Source: a virus
Direction: 5' to 3' (one strand)
IMG/VR virus record: IMGVR_UViG_3300004457_000002
Coordinates: 1 to 43,970 of that record
DNA: 43,970 nucleotides
Positions 25,030-33,161 of the stretch are shown here, in pieces (the stretch's first letter is position 1; the number at the start of each line of letters is the position of its first letter). Made by a program: the position numbers and the translations under genes. A model generated the notes under the pieces. It did no database searches, was not told the origin of the DNA, and worked only from the letters and a program-made list of their open reading frames with translations.

Positions 25030-25680
25030 TTATTTTGGTTGTGAATACATTAGCCAAGCGGCAAAATCAAACATCGGCGTTTTTCGGGCTGACTTGATCT
25101 TGTTTTCAAGACTTTGCCAGTTGTCCAACCCTGCTACTAAGATACGATTTGCGGCGTAATTTCCGGTAATTACTTCGGCTTGCGTGAAGCCCAACGAAAG
25201 TAGTTGCATCATCACCCCGTGGATGTGATTAAATAACGGGAGGTTTGGTTCAACAAAAGTATCATCAAGCTGCCAAAGACCGGGGCGATGCTTGAAAAAT
25301 ACGTGCTTTTGTCCGCTATCGGTTAGGCAGATAATTTCTGGGGAATCTTGAATGATTGACACAATTCGCTGTTTATCTGCCTTGGTGCAGCACAACCATT
25401 CATCATTCCAAACGATATGCGAATAGGTACGGAATTTTTGCGGCTTGTCTCGGTTCTGCTTTTCTTGGATCAATTTGGAATCCTCGACAAAACAAAAAGC
25501 GGCCTCGTTTGAGATGATTGTACCGGGGTGCAAGCAGTCATGGTTTGTGAATGTATCCTTTACCCACTTTTTGAAAGGCATTCCGTTTGACTCTTTACCT
25601 GTAAATCGGCAAACGCCTTTTGTGGTCCCGACTTGAAACCCTTGCCCGGCTATCTGATAGACTCTTTCACATGGGTGCAT
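25030..25680 (-). CDS. csf1: Csf1-like large subunit
   Basis: 216 residues. Family Csf1 proteins begin with a zinc-finger segment of the form C-x2-C, Gly, a hydrophobic F-x2-(S/T)F-T and then C-x2-C. Here residues 24-67 retain the outline: C24 RFTGK, the block FKKWVKDTFTNHDC (36-49) and C63 in AAFCFVED, but the second Cys of each pair is missing, so zinc may not be bound. The C-terminal helix (ENKIKSARKTPMFDFAAWLM) is as expected. It begins 9 nt after the portal stop and is the first gene of the module. Confidence 0.65.
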   Translation of the reverse strand: MHPCERVYQIAGQGFQVGTTKGVCRFTGKESNGMPFKKWVKDTFTNHDCLHPGTIISNEAAFCFVEDSKLIQEKQNRDKPQKFRTYSHIVWNDEWLCCTKADKQRIVSIIQDSPEIICLTDSGQKHVFFKHRPGLWQLDDTFVEPNLPLFNHIHGVMMQLLSLGFTQAEVITGNYAANRILVAGLDNWQSLENKIKSARKTPMFDFAAWLMYSQPK

Positions 25681-25689
25681 ACGTGTAAT

Positions 25690-27480
25690 TTACTGAAATA
25701 CTGGGAATGAATTTACAGAATTTTCTTGAGGAATTTCAGCAATTAAGATTTGTATTTTTTCATTAATCAGCTCTTTTTGACGAACTAATGGATATAATGA
25801 AAATAATCCACTTTCGCCTATCTCGCTCATTATTGCATGTTGTATTTCCTGCCAGTTCTCCCAGGCCACCCGCTTAGGATCGGTTTTGGCACGGGTTGAA
25901 AGGATCATGGCAAGTTCTTCCGGCGACTTGTCGGAGAACGGTTTGAGCGCATCAAAGGCCAATTGGTCATTCACAAAAGACGGGTTATCCTTATGCTTTT
26001 TCTTTAGCAGCGCATCTGAAATAGCTTTTTGGACTGAATACGGCGCACCTGCTTGTTTTGCCGCTGCAAGGTCTGCGATCAATTCGCTTTCCTTCTTCAT
26101 TGCAAAGTCCATCGGGAATGTGACGTGATAGTTGTCGCCATCCCTGAAAGCACCGTAGTACTGCATTGCAACCCGGTAGGCCAAAGATTCGACTTGCCCG
26201 ACCTTCAAGGCGATTGGATACAATTTGTTGTATATTCTGCTGTAATTGATCGTTATTTCGGTTGCCGTCTTAATGCTGACCGCCTCGGTTTGCTCCTGGC
26301 TGTAAATTACATACGTCAAAATTGTCGATAGCTTGTCGATCTGCTCTTGTTGGTTGGTTAGTACCTCCATTGGCAGACTCATATAGTGCGCCACCTGCGC
26401 TAAGTCCACAAACTCATCCTTGCTATCTGGAAACTTAAACGTTACAGCGTCTTGTTCGCCGCCGTGAACGATCTTTCCAGTACCGCCACACGTTGCGCAA
26501 GGTCGCTTGTGATCCGCTGCGTAATACCCGCCAATACAGGCCAATCCTTCGCCATCAACCGCCTCGCAAGCCTTAACGTATTGGAAGAGTTTCGGGTACA
26601 TGTGGAGCATACGGTTAAGATCGTAGCTAGACTTCAAGCCCATGAGGTCAAGCAAATGCCCCCTTGCTGGTTCATACAGCAATTCACACGGCGCGTTCAC
26701 ATCCAATTCAGATTGGTAAGCCCCTAATCGGATTGCAGGGGTTTCCAGTGTACCGGTGACGAATATCCAGATCAGGTAGTCATCAACCCCGTCAATGGTG
26801 TAGGATTGATCTTCATAACGCGGTGCGGTATCATCACACATGTACTGAGCAAATGCAGCATACCCCGGCGCATACAAATAATAATGATTGACTTGTGAGA
26901 TCTCTTGCCCGCCTTGAATTTGGGTTGATTGATATTCCTCTTCTGAGAAAACAAGGTACTTCAAGTTCCCGTTCACGTCGTACTTCCAATCAACGGCGCG
27001 TTCGGATTCGACCAACACAGGATAGAATGTGTACCCGGCTGCGTTGGGTAACTCTTTGCGCTCAAAGATCAACCAGCTATTTGGGTCTTGTTCATTCGCC
27101 ATTTTAACGGCGTTGAAAGAAAAATCCTGGATTGATTGTCCGGCGTAGTATTGGCCTAAGCTTTGTTCAACTTCCTGAAAGCGGGTTGTATCCTGGAACA
27201 TGCCTACTCGGTGAACACCGTCCGTGCGTTGCAGCTCTTCAACATAGGCGAGTGCTGGACTGATTGCGGCGGCGGTGATTGGGTTGGTAAGCCTTAATCG
27301 TTGTTTGGCCTGTTCTGGCGTTTCCCGTAGTCGTTGCGTGCTGATATAATCCCCTTGTTCTGCTGCGGTCTTTGCAAAAACCATTTCGGCAAATTCATAA
27401 GCTTCTGTGGCTTCGGCTTGGTACGGGCTGCACCCGCCTTGAATGACGTTGGAAAGTATGGTAAGGATTTGCTCTTGCTC
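25690..27480 (-). CDS. Portal protein
   Basis: 596 residues from the ATG at 27480 (the frame extends upstream through a half-terminator and is unlikely to be translated there). Position after the terminase, length, and an alpha/beta body with a long helical C-terminal crown (MAILSTRAKTDPKRVAWENW region) fit a dodecameric portal. Near residue 330, CATCGGTGKIVHGG is a DnaJ-like CxxCxGxG zinc ribbon half, which occurs in one family of Bacteroidota phage portals. Promoter-like sequence with TAACTTGC lies about 25 nt upstream of the ATG. Confidence 0.75.
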   Translation of the reverse strand, partial: EQEQILTILSNVIQGGCSPYQAEATEAYEFAEMVFAKTAAEQGDYISTQRLRETPEQAKQRLRLTNPITAAAISPALAYVEELQRTDGVHRVGMFQDTTRFQEVEQSLGQYYAGQSIQDFSFNAVKMANEQDPNSWLIFERKELPNAAGYTFYPVLVESERAVDWKYDVNGNLKYLVFSEEEYQSTQIQGGQEISQVNHYYLYAPGYAAFAQYMCDDTAPRYEDQSYTIDGVDDYLIWIFVTGTLETPAIRLGAYQSELDVNAPCELLYEPARGHLLDLMGLKSSYDLNRMLHMYPKLFQYVKACEAVDGEGLACIGGYYAADHKRPCATCGGTGKIVHGGEQDAVTFKFPDSKDEFVDLAQVAHYMSLPMEVLTNQQEQIDKLSTILTYVIYSQEQTEAVSIKTATEITINYSRIYNKLYPIALKVGQVESLAYRVAMQYYGAFRDGDNYHVTFPMDFAMKKESELIADLAAAKQAGAPYSVQKAISDALLKKKHKDNPSFVNDQLAFDALKPFSDKSPEELAMILSTRAKTDPKRVAWENWQEIQHAIMSEIGESGLFSLYPLVRQKELINEKIQILIAEIPQENSVNSFPVFQ

Positions 27481-27500
27481 CATTGCGCTAGTTTGGTGCA

Positions 27501-27538
27501 AGTTACGGAAAAGATGGGAAATAAAAAAGCCCCGAAAG
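27501..27538 (-). promoter_or_regulatory. Promoter region of portal with truncated terminator (25-bp repeat copy 1)
   Basis: Positions 27509-27533 repeat, base for base, the 25 nt at 31209-31233. On the minus strand it reads as the 3' arm and T-tract of a terminator (GGGGCTTTTTT) continuing into ATTTCCCATCTTTT, then TAACTTGC as the -7 element. The 5' arm of the terminator is missing in this copy. About 220 bp upstream of the portal ATG hold no convincing gene. Confidence 0.5.
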
Positions 27539-27703
27539 TGCGAACATGAGTTGTAGTACATGGGGTATGCGGGTGATCGGGTTGTTTAGGCGCATTAAAA
27601 TAGTGTATGCGGAGAGGATGGAGACATGAATCCATAATCAACATGATTTTGATCTACAATAACATCCAATTCCTTTATTTCTGTTACTTCCAAATCAACA
27701 AAA

Positions 27704-27955
27704 TTATGCTTTGTATTCCTCCATTGAATTAATGAAGTTGTGATCTTCAATTGTGTGGTGGGCAAAGTTATTAACCCATAATTCTTTTTCGTGATCGGTT
27801 GGGTTTATTGCCTCGGCTTCAACGCTTCCGTTGTCCCATCCACGCATCATAGGGAATTGACCTTCGATTGGAGACCAATTGCGCCCTTTATTATCACGGT
27901 AAAGCCCAGTAAACTTTTTTGCTTCAAAAGTTTCGTTGTTGTATTTGATTTTCAT
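27704..27955 (-). CDS. Small orphan protein under element-type promoter B
   Basis: 83 residues, acidic, not recognised. Starts IKYNNETFEAKKFTGLY and has a His-rich region (NNFAHHTIEDHNF). Its leader contains a GGGAGG/CCTCCC hairpin (27971-27990) and a 22-nt segment shared with the leader of the plus-strand gene at 42893. Promoter site B lies 74 nt upstream. A self-contained moron-like unit between tail-tip and portal genes. Confidence 0.65.
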   Translation of the reverse strand: MKIKYNNETFEAKKFTGLYRDNKGRNWSPIEGQFPMMRGWDNGSVEAEAINPTDHEKELWVNNFAHHTIEDHNFINSMEEYKA

Positions 27956-27999
27956 TTTCTTTGATTTTATGGGAGGCTTTGTTCCCTCCCGATTACCTT

Positions 28000-28050
28000 A
28001 CAAATATCGGGTAAAAACTTAACCCACGAAATACCCTAAAAACGGTATTT
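28000..28050 (-). promoter_or_regulatory. Element-type promoter, site B
   Basis: In gene sense AATACCGTTTTTAGGGTATT (28030-28049), 21 nt, then GATATTTG (28001-28008). The element overlaps the stop of the 577-aa gene. Same layout as sites A, C and D. Confidence 0.65.
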
Positions 28051-29783
28051 CAATATCTCAAATTCAAACTAAGCCGACACGTCAAAGTATCGTAATCATC
28101 CTTCGTAACCTCCCCAACCCCCAGCGCCGTTTCAATAGTACTACCCGGCTCGAATACATCCCAAAAGCTTGTATTCGACAAGATAATTTCAATCGGTTCC
28201 CCAACCAGCCGCCGCCGGGACGAATCGAATGTAATAGGATCGCCGTTCATTGTACCGGTAGGGTAGAGGCGATCATAGGCGTGGTAGTGAGCAAGCAGGT
28301 TTGCCCAGGCCAAATGGGAATTAGGGTATAGGTTCCCATCTACCAAGTTTGTTTCTTGCACTAAATAGTAATCCGACCCGTTGCGATAGGCTGCTACTGG
28401 AACAAACCCCTTATCATCCACCCTATCGGGGTTGCCTTGGATGTAAAGAACGTCGCTATTCATATCCTCAGCCGTGTACGGTATTTCGTATTGTGCGTCC
28501 GATAAAAGGCATTCCTCATCATACCGGATAGGCTCACAAGTGAACATGGGGCTTACCGTTTCCATCCATAACCAGCGTTCCGACTTCGCCGCATCGGTGT
28601 TGTCGTAGGTGGTTGAAATCTTCCCGTCAATCTGATCAGAATAAGGCGAGGCGGTTAAGTCAAGCCCGGTTGCCTGGGTGAAGTAGGAGACGTGTTCAAT
28701 GCGAAGTTCAGTGCCTGCGATCCGGTAACGGGTATCGTACATCACCTCAAGCACCGCCATAAGTTTTTTGAACGAGGTTTTACCCGCCGTTGCAATGTTC
28801 GATGCCGTTGGGCGCTTAACGTCGGATTTCTGGAAGTGAAGTAAGTCTTGTAAGTTTTCTAGTGCTTCCGTGTACGGGGTATTTGTCGGCGCTGTGCTGT
28901 CTGAATTGATTCCAAAAAAGTCCGAAACGATGGAGAGCGAACAAGGGGTAAAGGTGGTAAGAATGTCATCCATGCGCACCCCGTTTGGAATTGGAACACT
29001 GGAAAAGTCTTCACCCAACCCGGTCACGTCGTAGGCTTGGATAATCTGGTTCGGGTTTGGGTCGAGTATAAACGACCGCGCCGGGCTGTACACTCTGGAA
29101 ATACGCCGGGCAAAACCGCCACTTACACTTATCCATCCGTCACCCGGTGGAGTACTACCCCCCGCTACAAATTCACGGGCGTATGTCGTAGTGATGTTTG
29201 TTTCGGCGCGGTACAAAAAGGGTGATACCTGCGTTGCTCCGTTGATCTCGTTTCGGATAATTGTCCAACCTTGCGCGGATGTGTAAAAACTCGATTGAGC
29301 TGTGCGAGGGCTTGATAGTGGCCATGTTGCCGGGGTTGCGGGTGCTGGTTCAACAACTGTTCTAATTTCGATTGTGCCAAGGAAAGGTTTGACGCTGTGC
29401 TTAGTCGTTCCTTCTAGGATGTTTATTTCCTGATCGTACTCCTTGAGAAAACAGGTATAATCGTCATTACTATCAAGTTTGGCGGTAATGGTGCAAAGCA
29501 GCTCGTTGATGTTGGTTGCGCTGGCGTTGAGCTTGATATTGGCGTTGTACTTTGTAACCCCGTTGAATTTGATTTGGATAGGAATGTCGCAAGTGCCAAG
29601 GGCGCGTTCGGCAATGATTTCTTGATAAGATGCGCCCAGGAACAGTAATTCGGTATTCAGCACCCGGCGGTAGATACCTGTCTTGTCGTCCCGTGTGTCC
29701 TGGAAGTTGAGGGACTGGTAAACTGTAGAGGCAGTTAGGTCAACTGTACCGTTAGTGAATGTACCGAATATTGTGTAGCTCAT
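28050..29783 (-). CDS. Large tail-tip/baseplate hub candidate
   Basis: 577 residues. Beta-rich throughout; N-terminal immunoglobulin-like strands (YTIFGTFTNGTVDLTASTVY), a central region with YSPARSFILDPNPNQIIQAY, and a C-terminal part ending EVTKDDYDTLTCRLSLNLRY that resembles the last domain of distal tail or gp27/gp44-type hub proteins. No catalytic motif. It is coupled to the 370-aa gene upstream. Two tail-like genes between terminase and portal are out of the usual order. Confidence 0.5.
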   Translation of the reverse strand: MSYTIFGTFTNGTVDLTASTVYQSLNFQDTRDDKTGIYRRVLNTELLFLGASYQEIIAERALGTCDIPIQIKFNGVTKYNANIKLNASATNINELLCTITAKLDSNDDYTCFLKEYDQEINILEGTTKHSVKPFLGTIEIRTVVEPAPATPATWPLSSPRTAQSSFYTSAQGWTIIRNEINGATQVSPFLYRAETNITTTYAREFVAGGSTPPGDGWISVSGGFARRISRVYSPARSFILDPNPNQIIQAYDVTGLGEDFSSVPIPNGVRMDDILTTFTPCSLSIVSDFFGINSDSTAPTNTPYTEALENLQDLLHFQKSDVKRPTASNIATAGKTSFKKLMAVLEVMYDTRYRIAGTELRIEHVSYFTQATGLDLTASPYSDQIDGKISTTYDNTDAAKSERWLWMETVSPMFTCEPIRYDEECLLSDAQYEIPYTAEDMNSDVLYIQGNPDRVDDKGFVPVAAYRNGSDYYLVQETNLVDGNLYPNSHLAWANLLAHYHAYDRLYPTGTMNGDPITFDSSRRRLVGEPIEIILSNTSFWDVFEPGSTIETALGVGEVTKDDYDTLTCRLSLNLRY

Positions 29784-30895
29784 TAGCAGGTTGTCATATT
29801 ATCCTCGCAGGCCACAAAAGCCCGGTTGGTTTCGTACGAAAATGTTCCTTTCAAAATGACATCGGCCTCAACTAGTGTAAACTCGAACGTAGGCCGTCCG
29901 GTTGCTATGCTTGTTCCTTGTCCGGTCATGGTGTCGTATAGGGTCACACTGGAATGATTTTGCAGGGCATTCAATACAGCGGCTAAGTAGTCAGGAACAG
30001 GTGCAAAGTCCATGGTAAATTTCTCAGCGATGGTTTGCGAGTTGAAAAATGGCGTTCCCTTCGCGTTGGCCTGTTGCCGGGTTTCCTGAACAACTAGCGG
30101 CGCACGTTGGTAGCCTTTGAGATAGAGTTTTTGTGTGTATCCTTCTTGATAGAACAACCCCAAGTCCCGTATGTCGTTGGCGTTGGTGAACGTGACCAAA
30201 TAATATTGCTCATTAGCAATGTTGTATAATGATTCCAGCAGGGTAAAGCTGATTGTTCCCGCCACATCGGAGCTATTGAAAGCAAGTACATATGTTTCCA
30301 TCCATGTGCTGCCTTCAAATTCATGGGTAAACGTAACGATGGTTGAAACGCTACCTGTCCCGTCTACCTCTGTGAGGGTCAAGGTTGAAATATTGGCGCT
30401 ATTCCACACTGTCCGGTTCACGGTATTACCCGACTGCTCGAATGGGATCGTGCGCCGCCCGTGACCTATGGCAGTGGTAAAGGAGAAAGTAAGCACATAT
30501 TCATCGACTACCGTTTGCTGGATGGTGTAATCAATCACCTTTTCGTACATCTGGCCAAATCGGCTATCCACGCAAAAAGGGTGCGAATAGTAAGTGGTGG
30601 AATCCAATACAACCTTAAACTGATACTTCCCGTCTGCCAAACCTGCCGGGGCTGCATTGGCCTTATATGTGGCAAACCCGCCGTAAGCCGTGGTGCAAGC
30701 TGTTTCTATCCTACTTGTGTCCATGTCCTGCTCGGTGCCATCCTCTGCGATAATAACAAACTCGGTTATGGTGGTAATTGTGGTTTTGCGGATTTGGAAA
30801 GACAATAGCGACGGGGCGCATACCAGTGGCGCGGGTTCATCAAAGCCCATTTGATAGGAATAGAAAGCGAGGATGTTATACGGGTTGACTTGCAT
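29783..30895 (-). CDS. Distal-tail-like structural protein
   Basis: 370 residues, beta-rich and Thr/Tyr/Phe-rich, with few charged helices. Starts VNPYNILAFYSYQMGFDEPA. A segment near 180-200 (STLTLTEVDGTGSVSTIVTF) and the C-terminal domain (GRPTFEFTLVEADVILKGTF) look like stacked beta-sandwiches. Partner of the 577-aa protein, with which it overlaps at the start/stop. No recognised family; a tail-tip or fibre-attachment role is inferred from fold impression and pairing. Confidence 0.5.
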   Translation of the reverse strand: MQVNPYNILAFYSYQMGFDEPAPLVCAPSLLSFQIRKTTITTITEFVIIAEDGTEQDMDTSRIETACTTAYGGFATYKANAAPAGLADGKYQFKVVLDSTTYYSHPFCVDSRFGQMYEKVIDYTIQQTVVDEYVLTFSFTTAIGHGRRTIPFEQSGNTVNRTVWNSANISTLTLTEVDGTGSVSTIVTFTHEFEGSTWMETYVLAFNSSDVAGTISFTLLESLYNIANEQYYLVTFTNANDIRDLGLFYQEGYTQKLYLKGYQRAPLVVQETRQQANAKGTPFFNSQTIAEKFTMDFAPVPDYLAAVLNALQNHSSVTLYDTMTGQGTSIATGRPTFEFTLVEADVILKGTFSYETNRAFVACEDNMTTC

Positions 30896-31181
30896 TTTTC
30901 ATTTCTTTTTTGAATTGACGAACCCACCTCCAAATAGATACCCCGCTTCGTTCAACACCATCACAGTTGGATATAATCATTTCGCCCACCTCTTTGCTGA
31001 TCTTTTGTGCCCGTCTAAATCCGTTCCCTCTGAATAACTCTCCATCTGAGTTTACGATATTGTAACGTGGTTCATCATGGGCTGTCATGTCCCTAAAGAA
31101 TCCAACACAAAAGTGATCACCAGGATCGCCGTCGCTGTATTTTGTCGCTACAACATAATCGCCTTGTTTTAGATTTGACAT
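30876..31181 (-). CDS. Small hypothetical protein (beta-barrel-like start)
   Basis: 101 residues. LKQGDYVVATKYSDGDPGDH and the next FCVGFFRD suggest an SH3-like barrel, followed by a charged C-terminal helix (WRWVRQFKKEMKN). Overlaps the next gene start by 20 nt. Preceded by a terminator and a promoter-like segment (TATCTTGC near 31198-31205). Function unknown. Confidence 0.6.
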   Translation of the reverse strand: MSNLKQGDYVVATKYSDGDPGDHFCVGFFRDMTAHDEPRYNIVNSDGELFRGNGFRRAQKISKEVGEMIISNCDGVERSGVSIWRWVRQFKKEMKNASQPV

Positions 31182-31208
31182 GTCGTTGAATTTGAGGGCA
31201 AGATAAGA

Positions 31209-31242
31209 AAAAGATGGGAAATAAAAAAGCCCCTTTCGGGGC
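31209..31242 (-). terminator. Terminator after the 48-aa gene (25-bp repeat copy 2)
   Basis: GCCCC-GAAA-GGGGC on the minus strand followed by TTTTTTATTT, 3 nt after the stop of the 48-aa gene. Positions 31209-31233 are identical to 27509-27533 and lead into the -7-like TATCTTGC of the 101-aa gene, so one repeat holds both a terminator tail and a promoter front. Confidence 0.8.
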
Positions 31243-31244
31243 AG

Positions 31245-31391
31245 TTATGCAAGCATCCAAACTTTGTAACGTGGGCTATCCACGATTGGGGTGAGGTCTT
31301 TTATTTTGTTTTGTGCTTCTTCGTTTGAGATGCGCACCCATCCGTGGGCTTCCGTTTTTTGGTAGTAGCGATTTTCGTCTAGCTTGATCAT
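31245..31391 (-). CDS. 48-residue orphan protein under element-type promoter C
   Basis: MIKLDENRYYQKTEAHGWVR begins a 48-residue protein that ends SPRYKVWMLA. The ATG at 31391 is preceded by an A-rich context. It is basic in the middle and not recognised. Its own promoter (site C) and its own terminator frame it as an independent unit between the large terminase and the 101-aa gene. Confidence 0.65.
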   Translation of the reverse strand: MIKLDENRYYQKTEAHGWVRISNEEAQNKIKDLTPIVDSPRYKVWMLA

Positions 31392-31412
31392 TTCTTTTGC
31401 GTTTTGTTCCCT

Positions 31413-31463
31413 ACAAAGTACGGGGTTTTTAAGTTACTAAAACATACCCTAAAAACGGTATTT
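31413..31463 (-). promoter_or_regulatory. Element-type promoter, site C
   Basis: In gene sense AATACCGTTTTTAGGGTATG (31443-31462), 21 nt, then GTACTTTG (31414-31421). It overlaps the terminase stop codon. Differs from site B in one base of the 20-mer. Confidence 0.65.
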
Positions 31464-32790
31464 AAATCATCTTGGCAAACTTCTTGATCGGCAACTCAAA
31501 CACCATGCGCATCATTAAGCTTTCTGCACGGTCGGGAGAAAATCCTAACAACTGCTTCATTGCTTCTTTTGGTGTTATAGTTATCTTCCCGTCCTTCTCG
31601 GTATGGTGCTTTCGGATGTTTTCCAATTCTAGTATATCCTGTTCTCTTCCATCGGTTGACTTAATGTAAATACCGTTCTCGCTGATCTTCTTTGCCAGCA
31701 TGTAGAAACACTGCGCTTTGAGGTGCAAGTAGTTGATTTTGTGCTTACCATCCTGAATTGGAGCAGCACCGTTATTGAATGGTTGCGCCGTCTTGAGATA
31801 CCCACGCAGGAACGCCCCTACCCCATCCGCATCATAGGCAATGTTTCTTTGTGGCACGCCGTACTCCAAAGCCTTTTCCCTTAGCATCAGTTCCACTTCG
31901 TCCGCGTCGCACTTGTCAACTACATACGTCGCAATTACCACCCATCCATGCCAAACGCGAATAACAAAGCGGTCAGAGCCGTGCAGGGCAATGTCGGCGG
32001 TGATGTACTTTTGACCTGTTTCCTGTATGAAGGAATTGGTGTACATGTCCTCCAGCGCTTTCTCTGGAAACAAAATTGAATCGTCACTTACCCCTTCGGC
32101 CAAATATAGCGCCGTGAATACCGAAAGCGGCAAATCCTGCCTTGCCTGTTCAATTTCCTTTTCATCCAAGATTCCAGCTCGTACTGCGTCGTATGCTGTG
32201 ACTCGGAAGGCAGCGTATTCGGCTGGGTCGGTTTTGGCTTTGTTGGTGAGCTTATGCCCCCAATTGCTTTGTCCGGTGTAGTTGCCGATAAATTTGACCG
32301 GGGCTTTGGTGAACGTGACAGTAGAACGGAGTGCAAACCAAGCCGCCTGTTTGGCGCGGGTGAACTCATCGAAAACAACGCCGTAAACATCCTCGCCATA
32401 AAGGTTGTCCGGCGTATCGGCTGACTTGAAAGATATGATAGTGCCTTTTGGGGTTGTGATTGCTAAATCTGAGTTATTGAATTTATAACCAGGTGCATTA
32501 AGGATGTGGCGTTTCATACGGGCAAAGGCGATCTTTGCTTGTGAGTACACCGGGGCAACCCACCAATAGTTTTGGCCGGGCTTTACATTGTCTGTGTACC
32601 ATACCGGATCAAGGCCATGAGCCAACCGGAAAAGCCAATAAATGTGTGAGAATGTTTTGCCCGTCTTTGTGGATGCCTCGACAACCGAAAACCGTTGCGG
32701 GCAATTCAGGAAAGCCTTTTGGTAGTCTGCAAGCTTTGGGGGCTTAATGGTAATTTTAATTCGGCTGTTATTCCTCGTTACTACTGTCAT
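31462..32790 (-). CDS. terL: Terminase large subunit
   Basis: 442 residues from the ATG at 32790. The ATPase half has a Walker A variant EASTKTGKT near residues 39-47 and Walker B VYGVVFDEF near 135-143. The nuclease half shows the RNase H-like acidic residues in ITADIALHGSDR, IAYDADGVGAFL and a final SPDRAESLMM. These are the conserved elements of terminase large subunits that translocate DNA into the procapsid. Overlaps the small subunit by 23 nt. Confidence 0.92.
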   Translation of the reverse strand: MTVVTRNNSRIKITIKPPKLADYQKAFLNCPQRFSVVEASTKTGKTFSHIYWLFRLAHGLDPVWYTDNVKPGQNYWWVAPVYSQAKIAFARMKRHILNAPGYKFNNSDLAITTPKGTIISFKSADTPDNLYGEDVYGVVFDEFTRAKQAAWFALRSTVTFTKAPVKFIGNYTGQSNWGHKLTNKAKTDPAEYAAFRVTAYDAVRAGILDEKEIEQARQDLPLSVFTALYLAEGVSDDSILFPEKALEDMYTNSFIQETGQKYITADIALHGSDRFVIRVWHGWVVIATYVVDKCDADEVELMLREKALEYGVPQRNIAYDADGVGAFLRGYLKTAQPFNNGAAPIQDGKHKINYLHLKAQCFYMLAKKISENGIYIKSTDGREQDILELENIRKHHTEKDGKITITPKEAMKQLLGFSPDRAESLMMRMVFELPIKKFAKMI

Positions 32791-33106
32791 CAAATGATAT
32801 TTCAGCCTCGGTATAAGTAACCTCCTGTTTTTCGCTTTGCCCTAGTCTATTCTTTCCTAACCAAATCAGCATCGCCTTATCGCCCTCTTTAGCTATGTCG
32901 TATTGTACCTTTCTCAATATTGCATCGCCATTTGCTCTTTTAGTAGCTCGATAAGCAGCAAAACCCATTCCTTTTTCTTTCTCACACGCCCGGTATAACG
33001 TATCTGGATGTACACCTAAAACAGCAGCTACCTCCGTACCTTCGCATCCTGCTTCAAGGTAGTCATCTACAATAGTCCAACTAATTGAAGTTCCTTTTGC
33101 TGCCAT
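32768..33106 (-). CDS. terS: Terminase small subunit
   Basis: 112 residues. An N-terminal helix-turn-helix (IVDDYLEAGCEGTEVAAVLG, then HPDTLYRACEKEKG) is followed by a charged helix and an acidic tail (EAEISFDDSSNEE). This is the small-terminase layout, which recognises packaging DNA. It directly precedes terL and has a perfect consensus promoter, so packaging and structural genes can be transcribed from here. Confidence 0.8.
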   Translation of the reverse strand: MAAKGTSISWTIVDDYLEAGCEGTEVAAVLGVHPDTLYRACEKEKGMGFAAYRATKRANGDAILRKVQYDIAKEGDKAMLIWLGKNRLGQSEKQEVTYTEAEISFDDSSNEE

Positions 33107-33124
33107 TATGTAACTAATTTAGTA

Positions 33125-33156
33125 CAAATTTACGCGAAAAAAGTGATAAAATCAAA
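33125..33156 (-). promoter_or_regulatory. Consensus promoter of the terminase operon
   Basis: On the minus strand TTTG (33153-33156), 20 nt, TAAATTTG (33125-33132): perfect match to the Bacteroidota promoter consensus. The TSS is expected near 33118, about 12 nt before the terS ATG. Likely main promoter for packaging genes. Confidence 0.8.
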
Positions 33157-33161
33157 GCAAT

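Noticed and set aside
27595-27750. Open frame after the 83-aa gene with an acidic, protein-like stretch (VDLEVTEIKELDVIVDQNHV)
   Set aside because: No ATG, only a TTG start or a frameshift with no slippery heptamer found; too weak to call as a gene.
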